Shown piece after piece: positions 1 to 8,699 of a stretch of 64,000 nt of DNA (its first letter is position 1; each line of letters opens with the position of its first letter). The DNA comes from DATDAW01 sp036525185 (GTDB lineage: Bacteria; Verrucomicrobiota; Verrucomicrobiia; Chthoniobacterales; DASVRZ01): positions 1 through 64,000 of the forward strand of contig DATDAW010000018.1 in NCBI GenBank assembly GCA_036525185.1, read 5' to 3'. The position numbers and the translations under genes were made by a program. The notes beneath the pieces were generated by a model. It was given only the letters and a program-made list of their open reading frames with translations, made no database searches and was not told the origin of the DNA.

Positions 1-67
1 CTTTTTGACCAATGCCATGCCTTCCCAAGATGCATAACGCCCATTAATGATCCACTCCGGCAAGACC

Positions 68-643
68 ATGGAACTCATTCTTAAACGCTGCACCGTCCGC
101 TCCTTTCGTCCCGAAGATGCCCAATCGCACGCGCATCATGCCAATTCATGGAACGTCGCCCGCAATACGTGCAGGATGCCCTATCCTTACTCAATCGAGG
201 ATGCGAAGGATTGGATCACTACAGCGATCAATCAGAAGCCGGAGACGCAATTCGCGATTGCGGTCGATGGGAAATCCGTTGGCGGCATCGGGCTTCGACT
301 CAATGGGGCAGATTGCTCGGATGTCGTGGGGCATGTCGCCGAAGTCGGCTACTGGCTTGGCGAGGAATTCTGGGGCCGCGGCATCATGACCGAGGTTGTC
401 GAAGCCGTGACCGATTGGGGCTTCCATACGGTCGGCCTCGTGCGAGTTTACGCCGGTGTCTTCGCGCGCAACCCAGCATCCGCGCGTGTGCTCGAGAAAG
501 CCGGTTACGCTTTCGAAGGAACCCAGCACGCTGCCTACCTGAAGGACGGCGAATTCATCGACGGCCTGCTGTATGCCAAAGTGAAATTACCGCAGCCGGG
601 TTTGCGTAAAGCATGTCAAGAATCGCCGGATCCAAAATCCTGA
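68..643 (+). CDS. GNAT-family N-acetyltransferase (RimJ/RimL type)
   Basis: A 191-residue protein with the GNAT fold of the RimJ/RimL branch, whose members transfer acetyl from acetyl-CoA to a protein N-terminus or a small-molecule amine; the substrate cannot be read from sequence. The acetyl-CoA loop is seen as YWLGEEFWGRG near residues 95-105, followed by the conserved NPASARVLEKAGY segment near 135-147. An upstream in-frame ATG at 47 would add seven residues, but the ATG at 68 places the usual L-x-L-R opening of the family at the N-terminus, so I prefer it. It stands alone, with a strong hairpin downstream and no operon partner. The family call is firm and the substrate is unknown. Confidence 0.88.
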   Translation: MELILKRCTVRSFRPEDAQSHAHHANSWNVARNTCRMPYPYSIEDAKDWITTAINQKPETQFAIAVDGKSVGGIGLRLNGADCSDVVGHVAEVGYWLGEEFWGRGIMTEVVEAVTDWGFHTVGLVRVYAGVFARNPASARVLEKAGYAFEGTQHAAYLKDGEFIDGLLYAKVKLPQPGLRKACQESPDPKS

Positions 644-688
644 CTCCGTCGATCACGACACGCTTGGGATATCGATGCTAGGCTCTTC

Positions 689-714
689 GAAATATCGGCG
701 CCTCCCGATATTTC
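689..714. terminator. Perfect hairpin after the acetyltransferase gene
   Basis: Positions 689-698 (GAAATATCGG) pair perfectly with 705-714 (CCGATATTTC) around a six-base loop. It lies 46 bases after the acetyltransferase stop and 60 bases before the DUF190 start. No clear T-run follows, so a factor-independent terminator is only one reading; an mRNA-end stabilising stem or a protein-binding palindrome are others. Confidence 0.5.
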
Positions 715-774
715 ACTTTGCGCTCTAGCCGTTTGAGTTGAAGCTCTTTCCAAGAGTCCTTCAACCCTCCATCC

Positions 775-1113
775 ATGGAGCTCCCGGAAAATGCGCTTTT
801 GCTGCGAATTTTCGTCGGCGAATCAGATCGCCACGGACACAAACCGCTCTACGAAGCCCTCGTCCTGAAAGCCCGCGAAATGCATCTCGCAGGAGCAACC
901 GTGTTGCGAGGGCCAATGGGCTTCGGCGCCAGCAGCCGTCTTCACACGGTAAAAATTCTACAGCTTTCCATGGACCTGCCCATGGTTGTCGAAATCGTGG
1001 ATACCGAAGACAAAATCAATGCCTTCCTCCCCGTGCTCGAAGAGATGATGGAGGGCGGCCTGGTGACATTGGAAAAGGCGAGGGTCATCCGATATCAACC
1101 AAGGCGGGCCTGA
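775..1113 (+). CDS. DUF190 family protein
   Basis: A 112-residue protein of the DUF190 family. These small soluble proteins have a PII-like ferredoxin fold and are often encoded beside CrcB fluoride channels. The RIFVGESDRHGHKPLYEAL opening (residues 11-29), the GATVLRGPMGFG segment (about 40-51) and the PMVVEIVDTEDKI segment (about 69-81) are typical. Length matches the family. No crcB lies nearby and I do not recognise a fluoride riboswitch in the 131 bases upstream, so the link to fluoride is family background only. Biochemical function is unknown. Confidence 0.85.
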   Translation: MELPENALLLRIFVGESDRHGHKPLYEALVLKAREMHLAGATVLRGPMGFGASSRLHTVKILQLSMDLPMVVEIVDTEDKINAFLPVLEEMMEGGLVTLEKARVIRYQPRRA

Positions 1114-1229
1114 TGAGCCTTCGCGGGAGAATCCTCCGCGGGTAGCGACGAAGGGACAAAGCGGTCCGAAAAATTCCCTGCCCGAAATCCGTCGATGCCA
1201 GCCGGACGAGCTACGCTTACCTTCATCCC

Positions 1230-2315
1230 ATGATGACTACCGACACCCCTGGGCTCCTGCCCCCGATCGATACCATGGTCCGCGCCTTCTACGATCGCGA
1301 CCCTAGCTTCGAGGGCATTTTTTTTACGGGCGTCCGCACGACCGGTATTTTCTGCCGTCCAACGTGCACCGCTAGGAAGCCAGCCCGTGAAAACATCGAA
1401 TTTTTTTCCTCGCCAGCGGAGGCAATACTCGGTGGATACCGTGCGTGCCTGCGCTGCCGCCCGATGGACCCGGAGCAACGTCCGCCAGAGTTGATCGAAC
1501 GCCTGCGCGCCGAAGTCGAGAAAGCGCCAGGCGGGCGCATCACGGAAAAAGAACTGGCAGCCCTTTCCATTGATCCGTCGACGGCACGGCGCCAGTTTAA
1601 ACGCCATTACGGCATGACTTTCCAGGCCTATCACCGCGCCCGGCGAGTAGGTCTTGCCCTGCATGAAGTCCGAAACGGCGGCAGCGTTGCCAAGGCCAGA
1701 ATCGGGAGCGGCTTCGAATCCGCCAGTGGCTTTCGCGAAGCCTTTACCCGCATTTTCGGCGAGCCGCCGAGCACCGCAAAAATGCGTCCGGGTCTTTTCG
1801 TCGAGCGAATCGAAACCCCATTGGGCGGGATGATCGCTGTCGCCGACGACGCCGGATTACGCCTGCTCGAATTTGCTGATCGTCCCGCGCTGGAACGCGA
1901 ATTGGGCATTCTACGCCGGAGTCTTCGCACGAGCATCGTTCCGGGCGCGCACCGCCATCTCGATGCCATTCAGCAACAAATCGCGGAGTATTTTTCCGGA
2001 AAACGTTCCGCATTCACGGTCCCGCTTGCTCCAGTGGGCTCCGATTTTCAGCAGCGAACCTGGAAAATGTTGCAATCCATCCCTCCTGGCGAAACGCGTT
2101 CCTATTCCTGGATGGCCGAACAACTCGGCATTGCCAACGCTCGCCGCGCCGTCGGACGCGCCAACGGGACGAATATGCTTGCCATCGTTATCCCCTGCCA
2201 TCGCGTCATTCGAGCGGACGGTAGTTTATGCGGCTACGGAGGCGGCCTCTGGAGGAAAACATGGCTGCTGGATCACGAGCGAAAAATGAAGGCACTGCCC
2301 TCGCCGCGCAGCTGA
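1230..2315 (+). CDS. ada: Bifunctional Ada: alkyl-DNA repair methyltransferase and transcription activator
   Basis: A full-length 361-residue Ada protein. Residues 20-80 form the Ada zinc domain with cysteines 42, 46, 73 and 76; in E. coli the first of these accepts a methyl group from phosphotriesters and turns the protein into an activator. Residues about 85-185 are an AraC-type helix-turn-helix. Residues about 195-350 are an O6-methylguanine-DNA methyltransferase domain with the acceptor motif PCHRV (Cys near 323). It removes methyl groups from DNA by suicide transfer and would induce the adaptive response. No alkB, alkA or second ogt lies beside it, so any regulon partners are elsewhere. 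Tandem ATG codons at 1230 and 1233 leave the exact start open. Confidence 0.96.
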   Translation: MMTTDTPGLLPPIDTMVRAFYDRDPSFEGIFFTGVRTTGIFCRPTCTARKPARENIEFFSSPAEAILGGYRACLRCRPMDPEQRPPELIERLRAEVEKAPGGRITEKELAALSIDPSTARRQFKRHYGMTFQAYHRARRVGLALHEVRNGGSVAKARIGSGFESASGFREAFTRIFGEPPSTAKMRPGLFVERIETPLGGMIAVADDAGLRLLEFADRPALERELGILRRSLRTSIVPGAHRHLDAIQQQIAEYFSGKRSAFTVPLAPVGSDFQQRTWKMLQSIPPGETRSYSWMAEQLGIANARRAVGRANGTNMLAIVIPCHRVIRADGSLCGYGGGLWRKTWLLDHERKMKALPSPRS

Positions 2316-2353
2316 TTAGAATGAGCAACCTGACAGCCGGGAGAGAATGAAGC

Positions 2354-3028
2354 TCAAGCGGACGGTTCTTCCCAAAGTCGGAAACCGCCGATGAAAGCAT
2401 TGGCATTTTTGACCTGACGACATCCAGGTGGCAGCTCTTTCAGCAATTTTGCGTTGCCGCCGCCAAGGACAATTTCCTCTGGTAGGAGCGCAGCGCGGAA
2501 CAGGGAAATGATCTTCACTGCTTCCTCTCTCCAGCTTTTTTTCCCGAGGCGTTCCAATCCACGGAGCCCGACGTAATCCTCGAAAGTCGCTTTTTTGTAG
2601 GGGAGATGGGCCAGTTCCAATGGTTCCACGTGGCCCTGCCGCGAAACGATTGCGGTTCCGAGACCGGTACCCAATCCGATGAAAAGCAGCTTTTTGCCCT
2701 CGTAACATCCGAGCGCTTGCATTGCGGCGTCGTTGATCATACGCACCGGATGTCCGAATGCCTGTTCATAGTCGAAACCCGTCCATCCCTGGCCAAGATT
2801 GTGAGGCTCGATCGTTGGGCGATTGTCAACGACCGGTCCGGGATATCCGATGGAAATGGCGTCATATTTCCAGTCTGCAACCAGCTGCAGGACGCCGGTG
2901 ACCATTTGTTGCGGAGTGAGTGTGGGGCCGGAATCGAAGTCTCGACGCTTGGTTTGTCCTGTCACGAGCAGTTTGACGTGCGTGCCGCCGATATCGACGA
3001 CGAGAATGCTTTCTGGAGTTGGTTTCAT
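2354..3028 (-). CDS. ROK-family sugar kinase, polyphosphate glucokinase-like
   Basis: A 224-residue protein of the ROK/hexokinase fold. The phosphate-binding motif DIGGTHVK lies at residues 12-19 and a second glycine-rich motif, GLGTGLGTA, near the middle. It is shorter than a typical ROK kinase (about 300 residues) and closer to the polyphosphate/ATP glucokinase branch, which phosphorylates glucose at carbon 6. I chose the ATG at 3028 because it places the kinase motif at the normal distance; the longer frame starts with GTG at 3061. It converges with ada. Kinase identity is good, but glucose and polyphosphate as substrates are inferred. Confidence 0.82.
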   Translation of the reverse strand: MKPTPESILVVDIGGTHVKLLVTGQTKRRDFDSGPTLTPQQMVTGVLQLVADWKYDAISIGYPGPVVDNRPTIEPHNLGQGWTGFDYEQAFGHPVRMINDAAMQALGCYEGKKLLFIGLGTGLGTAIVSRQGHVEPLELAHLPYKKATFEDYVGLRGLERLGKKSWREEAVKIISLFRAALLPEEIVLGGGNAKLLKELPPGCRQVKNANAFIGGFRLWEEPSA

Positions 3029-3429
3029 ACCGTTAGCAAGCTGGGTTGACAATAAATACACAGGTTTTACCCGAAGAACGTCAAAATTTAAGTGAAGTCA
3101 AAGAACGCGGTGCAGTCTCTGTCGCAACTTTGCCTTGGAAATTTTCCTCAATCTTTCGTTTGCACATCCGAAAAATCCGGGCAAACTAGCGACCCTATTC
3201 CGATGAATTCCTTCGTCGCCAAACGAGTTACCATCGCTTCCAAAACCGTCGTCGTTATCGTCGCCGGCGCTGGAAATGTGGGCCATTTGGCGGATTGATC
3301 GAGCTCTTTCGGATCAACCAGACTCCAAAAACCAAAGACCCACGACCGGCGACGGTCGCGGGATTTTTCATCCGCAGCTGGAGCCGTTCCGGGTTTGCAA
3401 AACGTCAGACACTAACAAACCGCAAACTC
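3029..3429. other. Intergenic region between divergent genes
   Basis: About 400 bases between the ROK kinase and the methyltransferase start. It must hold both promoters. I see no RNA gene and no clear coding sequence; the longest short frame (3203-3298, 31 codons) has no family look and no support. The open frame of the methyltransferase runs back to 3295, but those residues do not resemble the domain. Confidence 0.5.
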
Positions 3430-4212
3430 ATGAATACACTAACTTCCCCCACAGAGAATTACACTCCTGGATACACGCCCGCCGCAACGACTTACATGTC
3501 CGCCCGCGACGTGCATAGCCATGGCTTTTTCCTGCTTCCGTTGCTCGAGCCGGGCATGAGGCTGCTCGATGCCGGTTGCGGCCCGGGTTCGATCACGATG
3601 GGAATTGCCGAACATCTCTTCCCTGGCACCGTGACAGCCCTGGACGTTTCCGCGGATCACCTCGAACACGCGCGCCGCATCGCCGAAGGGCGCGAGATCG
3701 TGAACATTCGTTTCGCTTGCGCGCCCGCCCAGTCGACACCGTTCGAAAACGCGTCATTCGATGGAGTGTTTTCACACGCATTGCTAGAACACCTCCCGAA
3801 ACCCATCGAAGCCCTCACGGAATTCCGGCGATTGATCCGACCCGGCGGATTCGTGGCTGTGTGCAGTCCGGATTGGGACGAATGTATCTTCACCCCTTAC
3901 CCACGAGAGGTGGAACACGCCATCCGGGCGTATCGCGACCTTCAGGAAGAGAATGGCGGCAACACGCGCGCCGGCGGGAAGTTAGGGGAATGGATACAAG
4001 AAGCCGGCCTGGAAACAGTGTCCACCGGCGAATGGATCGAAGAGCATGACGACACGCGGCGTTTCGCAGGCTATCTGGCGCGCCAACTGGATGATGCCGG
4101 TCTGCCTCGACACGCTGATACACTCCGAAGGTGGGCGGAGAATCCAGACGCCTCGTTTCGGCAGTGCTGGAAATTCGCCATCGGGCGCCGCCCGGCGGGT
4201 GACCATTCCTAG
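3430..4212 (+). CDS. Class I SAM-dependent methyltransferase (UbiE/Methyltransf_11 type)
   Basis: A 260-residue class I methyltransferase. Motif I is LLDAGCGPGS at residues 45-54, followed by an acidic residue after strand 2 (TALDVS) and the HALLEHLPKP region typical of Methyltransf_11 proteins, then RPGGFVAVCSPDWD. It transfers methyl from S-adenosylmethionine to an unidentified small molecule. The open frame continues upstream to 3295, but the ATG at 3430 begins the sequence that looks like protein. Directly downstream is a broken rhodanese gene. Confidence 0.88.
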   Translation: MNTLTSPTENYTPGYTPAATTYMSARDVHSHGFFLLPLLEPGMRLLDAGCGPGSITMGIAEHLFPGTVTALDVSADHLEHARRIAEGREIVNIRFACAPAQSTPFENASFDGVFSHALLEHLPKPIEALTEFRRLIRPGGFVAVCSPDWDECIFTPYPREVEHAIRAYRDLQEENGGNTRAGGKLGEWIQEAGLETVSTGEWIEEHDDTRRFAGYLARQLDDAGLPRHADTLRRWAENPDASFRQCWKFAIGRRPAGDHS

Positions 4213-4220
4213 GTCGATCA

Positions 4221-4537
4221 ATCAGCGACGACGGCTTGCTCGCCGTGATCAAGGACAAATCAGCTGTCTATCAACGTGAACGGCTTGGAGGGCTATAAAG
4301 ACGGCCAATATCCCCGGCGCGATTGATTTCGCCGCCACCCAGGATCTAGCGACGATGCTGCCGGCCGACACGAGCACTTTGATCGTTGCGTCCTGCCGAA
4401 GCGAAGCCTGTGGCGCTTACAAAAAGGAGGCCAAGGGAGGTCTGGCCCTGGCCTACACCGACGTGAAACACTACTCGCCGGGCATTGAAGGCTGGAGAGA
4501 ACCCAATTCCCCAATCGAGACAGGCGAGAAGTCCTAG
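4221..4537 (+). pseudogene. Rhodanese-like domain pseudogene with two frameshifts
   Basis: Three consecutive frames together spell one rhodanese-like domain. The first (from 4221) reads ISDDGLLAVIKDKSAV; a one-base gain near 4269 leads to INVNGLEGYKDG; another extra base near 4306 leads to NIPGAIDFAATQDLATMLPA and on to the stop at 4537. The second junction splits the canonical D-G-H-I-P-G-A motif. The active-site loop reads VASCRSEACGAYKK, so the cysteine remains. No single frame has a start and spans the domain. Rhodanese domains carry sulfur on this cysteine or act as binding modules. I judge it a recent pseudogene, because the residues remain recognisable through the shifts. Confidence 0.8.
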
Positions 4538-4593
4538 CGTCCAACCTGACGTTTTTTCCGCCGCGTCGGGGATTTCCCGGCGCGGTCGAAACG

Positions 4594-5130
4594 TCACATC
4601 GTTTTCAGCTCGAGTCCCATCACAAAATCCTCGCACTCAGTATTTCCAACACGGAAACGGCGCTCGCCTACTTTGCGGAATCCGCAGCGCTCATAAAAGG
4701 CGATCGCCGCATCGTTTTTTGCATATACCCCCAGCAAGAGCCGACCAGAGCCTACCTCCCGCGCAGCGGCGATCGCTTGTGCCATCAAACGGCGGCCCAA
4801 GCCATTGCCTTGAAACCGGTGAAGCAAATAAATCCGCTTCACTTCCAAATCATACGGCATTGGATCAGCAACCGGCAGTTTGGGCGGCGCCAGCACCAGG
4901 TATCCAACCGGCGCATTCCCGATCCCGGACTCCGCAATCCAGATACGCACGTTGCCGTCCTCGAGCCAGGATCGATAAACGGCCGCAGCATGCTGGTTCG
5001 CACAATGCGTCAGGATGTCATCCGCCGCGAGAACGTCTGCAAACGCTTCCAGAAACGAAGCCGCGCCGACTAATGCAAGCTTGTCTTCGTCACCAGGACC
5101 GCAGAGCCGGATGTGGATGGGAGATTTCAT
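4594..5130 (-). CDS. GNAT-family N-acetyltransferase
   Basis: A 178-residue acetyltransferase of the GNAT fold. The acetyl-CoA binding stretch is seen as LLHRFQGNGLGRRLMAQA, preceded by the E-V-K-R-I-Y strand and followed by GVYAKNDAAIAFYERCGF. An ATG at 5130 gives a normal N-terminus (MKSPIHIRL); the longer frame starts only with TTG at 5175. The substrate is unknown. It is encoded opposite to the downstream lipoprotein gene, leaving about 100 bases for two promoters. It is unrelated in detail to the acetyltransferase at the start of the window. Confidence 0.87.
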   Translation of the reverse strand: MKSPIHIRLCGPGDEDKLALVGAASFLEAFADVLAADDILTHCANQHAAAVYRSWLEDGNVRIWIAESGIGNAPVGYLVLAPPKLPVADPMPYDLEVKRIYLLHRFQGNGLGRRLMAQAIAAAREVGSGRLLLGVYAKNDAAIAFYERCGFRKVGERRFRVGNTECEDFVMGLELKTM

Positions 5131-5230
5131 CCAGGAATCAGAAATGGTTTGTTCGGCATGTTGAAGCAATTTCAAGGATTGGATCCGGAGCGCAAATTGA
5201 CACCCCTCCGGCGGAGCCTATCCTGGAATT

Positions 5231-5650
5231 ATGCGTTGGCTTCTCCTTTTACCGCTGCTGCTATTGACGGCTTGTTCGACGGTGGAGAGTCGGATCAAGC
5301 AGAATCCCGCCGCGTTTAACAGTCTCACGCCGAAGCAGCAGGCGCTCGTTCAGAACGGGCAAATCGCCGAAGGCATGAGCAGGGACGCTGTTTACATCGC
5401 ATGGGGCCGGCCGGACGATATCGTCACCGGCAGCAGCCGAGGTCGGTCATTCGAGGAATGGTTGTACGAAACGACTTACGTGGATTACGTTAGCTACTAT
5501 CGGCCATATCCCGTCTTTTACGGACGCAGGTATTGGGGGTGGGACTATTTCTACGATCCGATTGTCGTTTATTCGCCGCCCTATGTTTACAAATCGGTGC
5601 GGCTTGAGAATGGCAGAGTGGTTGGCTGGCGCCGCATGCCGCGACGTTGA
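5231..5650 (+). CDS. Small Tyr-rich lipoprotein
   Basis: A 139-residue predicted lipoprotein. The N-terminus has a hydrophobic stretch ending in the lipobox LTAC (Cys 15), so it should be lipid-anchored to a membrane. The middle (IAEGMSRDAVYIAWGRPDDI, about residues 45-64) resembles the start of the SmpA/OmlA/BamE-like fold, where G-M-s-x-x-x-V-x-x-a-W-G-x-P is common. The second half is very rich in tyrosine and tryptophan. Role unknown; a beta-barrel assembly or envelope role is a guess from that short similarity. The UbiD gene begins 32 bases later and may be co-transcribed. Confidence 0.75.
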   Translation: MRWLLLLPLLLLTACSTVESRIKQNPAAFNSLTPKQQALVQNGQIAEGMSRDAVYIAWGRPDDIVTGSSRGRSFEEWLYETTYVDYVSYYRPYPVFYGRRYWGWDYFYDPIVVYSPPYVYKSVRLENGRVVGWRRMPRR

Positions 5651-5682
5651 CATCGTCCCCGCCAGTGACGAGAACCAAACAC

Positions 5683-7158
5683 ATGGCCTTTTCGTCGCTG
5701 CGACACTTTATCTCTGAACTCGAGCACCGCGGGGAATTGATCCGCGTCCAGCAACCCGTTGCCACAGAGCTGGAAATCACTGAAATGGCTGACCGCCAAA
5801 TGAAATCGCCCGGCGGCGGCAAAGCCCTCCTTTTCGAAAAACCTACCATCAATGGGAAAACGTCTGCGTTCCCGGTGTCGATCAACACGATGGGATCGAA
5901 ATCCCGAATGGCCGCCGCTTTGAATGTCGCGTCGGTCGACGAAATCTCCGATCAACTTGCCTTTTTGATGAAGGCAAAGCCGCCGAAGTCATTGCGGGAT
6001 GCGTGGGATTTGGTGAGAAATGGCGTGGACCTGGCGCATGCGCGTCCCAAAAAAGTGAAGGATGGAGAATGCCAGGAAGTGATCCACGAAACGGGAAAAT
6101 CGGATTTTTCCCTGGCCGATCTACCCGTTTTGCATTGCTGGCCGCACGATGGCGGACGTTTCGTCACGCTCCCGATGGTTTTCACGCGCGACCCAGACAC
6201 CGGCGAACGCAATCTCGGCATGTATCGGATGCAAATTTACGACGGTTCGACTGCCGGCATGCACTGGCAGGTCCACAAAGTGGGGGCCCGCCACGGCAGA
6301 CGCTATTACGAGCGTGGTGAAAAAATGCCCGTCTCCGTATGTCTCGGCGGCGACCCGGCATATGCCTTTTCCGCGACGGCGCCTCTTCCGGACGGGCTCG
6401 ATGAAATTTTGTTCGCCGGATTTCTCAGAAAGCGTTCCGTAGAGCTAGTGAAATGCATCACGAACGATCTGGAGGTGCCCGCCAACGTGGATTTTGTGAT
6501 CGAAGGCTATGTTCAGCCCGGCGAGATGCGTCCGGAAGGACCTTTTGGCGATCACACGGGCTTTTATACGCCGGTCGACAACTATCCGGTGTTTCATGTC
6601 ACAGCCATTACGCATCGAAAGGATGCGATCTATCCCGCGACCATCGTAGGCATTCCGCCCATGGAAGATTTCTACATGGGAACCGCGAGTGTGCGGATTT
6701 TTCTCCCCGTGTTTAAGATGAATTTTCCGGAGATCGTGGATATGGCGCTCCCGGCCGAAGGCGTTTTTCACAATCTGGTCGTCGTCAGCATTCGCAAACA
6801 ATACCCGTGGCAGGCGTTCAAGATCATGCACGGCCTTTGGGGCATGGGCCAGATGATGTTCAGCAAATACATCGTCGTCGTGGACGAGGATTGCGACGTG
6901 CACAACACGAGCGAAGTCCTCTTCCGCTGGATGGCAAATACCGATCCGCAACGCGACTCCACTTTCGTAAAAAGCCCCTGCGATTCCTTGGACCACGCCC
7001 CGACGTTGGCGAACATTGGTTCTCATGTCGGCTTCGACGCCACCCGCAAACTTCCCGGCGAAGGCTATCACCGTACGTGGCCGGAACTGGTGAAAATGGA
7101 CTCCTCAGTAGTGGCGAAATTGGCTGCACGGGGGCTTTTATCTCAGTCCCAAGGCTGA
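5683..7158 (+). CDS. ubiD: UbiD-family prenylated-FMN decarboxylase
   Basis: A 491-residue member of the UbiD family, which reversibly decarboxylates aromatic or unsaturated acids using prenylated FMN; the best-known member acts on 4-hydroxy-3-polyprenylbenzoate in ubiquinone synthesis. Length and features agree: LRHFISELEHRGELIRV at the start, the GMYRMQIYDG segment in the middle, and EGPFGDHTGFYTP near residues 285-297 with the conserved acid/glycine loop. The ATG at 5683 fits the family start; an earlier one at 5647 adds 12 odd residues. No ubiX prenyltransferase is visible in the window, which is needed to make the cofactor. Family is certain; whether it serves quinone synthesis or aromatic-acid breakdown is open. 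Its end overlaps the convergent gene by 16 bases. Confidence 0.93.
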   Translation: MAFSSLRHFISELEHRGELIRVQQPVATELEITEMADRQMKSPGGGKALLFEKPTINGKTSAFPVSINTMGSKSRMAAALNVASVDEISDQLAFLMKAKPPKSLRDAWDLVRNGVDLAHARPKKVKDGECQEVIHETGKSDFSLADLPVLHCWPHDGGRFVTLPMVFTRDPDTGERNLGMYRMQIYDGSTAGMHWQVHKVGARHGRRYYERGEKMPVSVCLGGDPAYAFSATAPLPDGLDEILFAGFLRKRSVELVKCITNDLEVPANVDFVIEGYVQPGEMRPEGPFGDHTGFYTPVDNYPVFHVTAITHRKDAIYPATIVGIPPMEDFYMGTASVRIFLPVFKMNFPEIVDMALPAEGVFHNLVVVSIRKQYPWQAFKIMHGLWGMGQMMFSKYIVVVDEDCDVHNTSEVLFRWMANTDPQRDSTFVKSPCDSLDHAPTLANIGSHVGFDATRKLPGEGYHRTWPELVKMDSSVVAKLAARGLLSQSQG

Positions 7159-7607
7159 TTGTTCACGAAAAGCTGCTTGATCCGCGCCTCGCCATCTGTA
7201 ATGGCAACCTCCACTTTCATTTCGCCGCTCGGAGTGCCGTGACCCTCGCGGACATAATAACGCTCAATGTCGTAAATGAGCTGCTGGCCACGTCGATCCG
7301 CCTTGAGATAAACCACGCCGGCAGCCGGCTCTTCGGGGAGCACACTGGCAATGCTCCAAAACTCCCCGTTTTTCTCCAATATCACAAAGACCTTGTCGGG
7401 AAGAGAGCTTTCATTCACAGAGCTCGGCAACCAACCAATATCGTATCCCAGAACGATGTAATCCCCTCGCAGCAGATCCCGCGGATCGATCGGACGCACT
7501 TTCAAAAAATAACTACCACGGTCCAGTGCACGCAGATTCATCGCGTACATCCAGGCGAGACCCGTGATCTGCAAACCAAGCAGACAGTAAAGAAGCAACC
7601 GTCTCAT
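7143..7607 (-). CDS. GDYXXLXY domain membrane protein
   Basis: A 154-residue protein with one N-terminal membrane segment (RRLLLYCLLGLQITGLAWMY) followed by a domain bearing the name-giving motif GDYIVLGY near residues 49-56. Family proteins are usually encoded beside DUF2157/DUF4401 membrane proteins, as here: the start codon overlaps the upstream gene's stop in an ATGA arrangement, indicating translational coupling. Function of the pair is unknown. The 3' end overlaps the last 16 bases of the convergent ubiD gene, so the two transcripts would be antisense there. Confidence 0.88.
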   Translation of the reverse strand: MRRLLLYCLLGLQITGLAWMYAMNLRALDRGSYFLKVRPIDPRDLLRGDYIVLGYDIGWLPSSVNESSLPDKVFVILEKNGEFWSIASVLPEEPAAGVVYLKADRRGQQLIYDIERYYVREGHGTPSGEMKVEVAITDGEARIKQLFVNNQPWD

Positions 7608-8560
7608 TGGAGCGCTTTCAGTATACGGAGACGGATCATGTTCCAGCCGATCGTGAATCCCAGGAGACCGATGCCACCAAGTAGAAAAATGAGGCCCGTA
7701 TCACGCATCGTCCCCACCAAACGGAGGAACACCGAAATAATCACGATGCCTGCCATCACAAAGCCGAGGTTCACCTGGTGAATTCGCTCCGCGGAATACC
7801 CGCGCCAGATCAGCCCCAGGCACGCGAGAAACAGGAGCGCCCAACAGACAAACCAGCGATCGATGTCGAAACCTAACAAATAGATTGCGACAAAAACGGT
7901 CGCCAAGCCCCAAAACTCCCCGACGACGCGCATGGTCCGTTCGCCAGCCAAAAGCCAAAGCTGCGATAGGAGAGCGCATGCCACCCCAAAACCCGCGAAC
8001 ACCCAGCACATCACAAAAAACTGACCGCCTCCTCTCTCCATCCATTCATCCAGACGCGCCCCGAGGGCCAACATCACCGCAGCCAGGAAAACAACGAAAC
8101 TCGACACGGTTCGACTCAGAAAAGGCACCAATGCAATGCCAAGTGCCCATGCAATGAACAATCCCGACGGCTTGCCTTCGATATGAAAAATCTGGCTGAT
8201 CAGCATTAACCCGAGCAGTGGAAAAATGGTCGCAGCCAAAAAGCCGGATTCGGCCCACGCACGCGGCGCTTCTCGGTGTTGCGACTCTATGCCCAATGCG
8301 GTTGAACCTGCCAACAGCGCCAACAGCCCTCCAAATTTCACCGAATCAGGAATATCTTTCCAATTGCTCGCTATAATCAGGCTGACTCCGCCGAGGCAAA
8401 GCAGACTGCCAAGAACCGCGAACGCAATCATCCAGAGATTCCGTCCCGACGCCGGATACAGCTGCAAAATCGCTTCCGCTTGATCCGGTCCAATGAGGTT
8501 TTTCTTCTGCCACTCCAGGACATGCGGCTTCAGATTCTTCTGATTCAACTTCACCAACAT
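7604..8560 (-). CDS. DUF2157 multi-pass membrane protein
   Basis: A 318-residue integral membrane protein. The N-terminal 40 residues are soluble, with the L-x-x-W-x-x-x-x-L-I-x-x-x-Q pattern of DUF2157, then about eight hydrophobic helices to the C-terminus, including segments around residues 45-65, 75-90, 105-125 and 135-165. DUF2157 proteins lack an assigned biochemical role. The gene is the first of a two-gene unit with the GDYXXLXY protein. It diverges from nrdR across 139 bases that must carry both promoters. Confidence 0.87.
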   Translation of the reverse strand: MLVKLNQKNLKPHVLEWQKKNLIGPDQAEAILQLYPASGRNLWMIAFAVLGSLLCLGGVSLIIASNWKDIPDSVKFGGLLALLAGSTALGIESQHREAPRAWAESGFLAATIFPLLGLMLISQIFHIEGKPSGLFIAWALGIALVPFLSRTVSSFVVFLAAVMLALGARLDEWMERGGGQFFVMCWVFAGFGVACALLSQLWLLAGERTMRVVGEFWGLATVFVAIYLLGFDIDRWFVCWALLFLACLGLIWRGYSAERIHQVNLGFVMAGIVIISVFLRLVGTMRDTGLIFLLGGIGLLGFTIGWNMIRLRILKALQ

Positions 8561-8699
8561 AAACTAGCAATTTCACCGGCAACGTTAAATTCAAAAAGTC
8601 GTTCCTTATCGATCCCTGGAATGAAGCAGGAGGGTGACTCGACAGGACGATTGACAGTACACCACATATTGGGCACTCTACTGTGAAGACCCCAATCAA

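Noticed and set aside
3203..3298. 31-codon frame MNSFVAKRV... upstream of the methyltransferase
   Set aside because: Too short, with no family similarity and no supporting signal.
8651..8682. TTGACA upstream of nrdR as a promoter, and a possible NrdR box
   Set aside because: TTGACA (8651-8656) has no convincing -10 at 16-18 bases, and the dyad near 8660 is too far from the known NrdR-box pattern.
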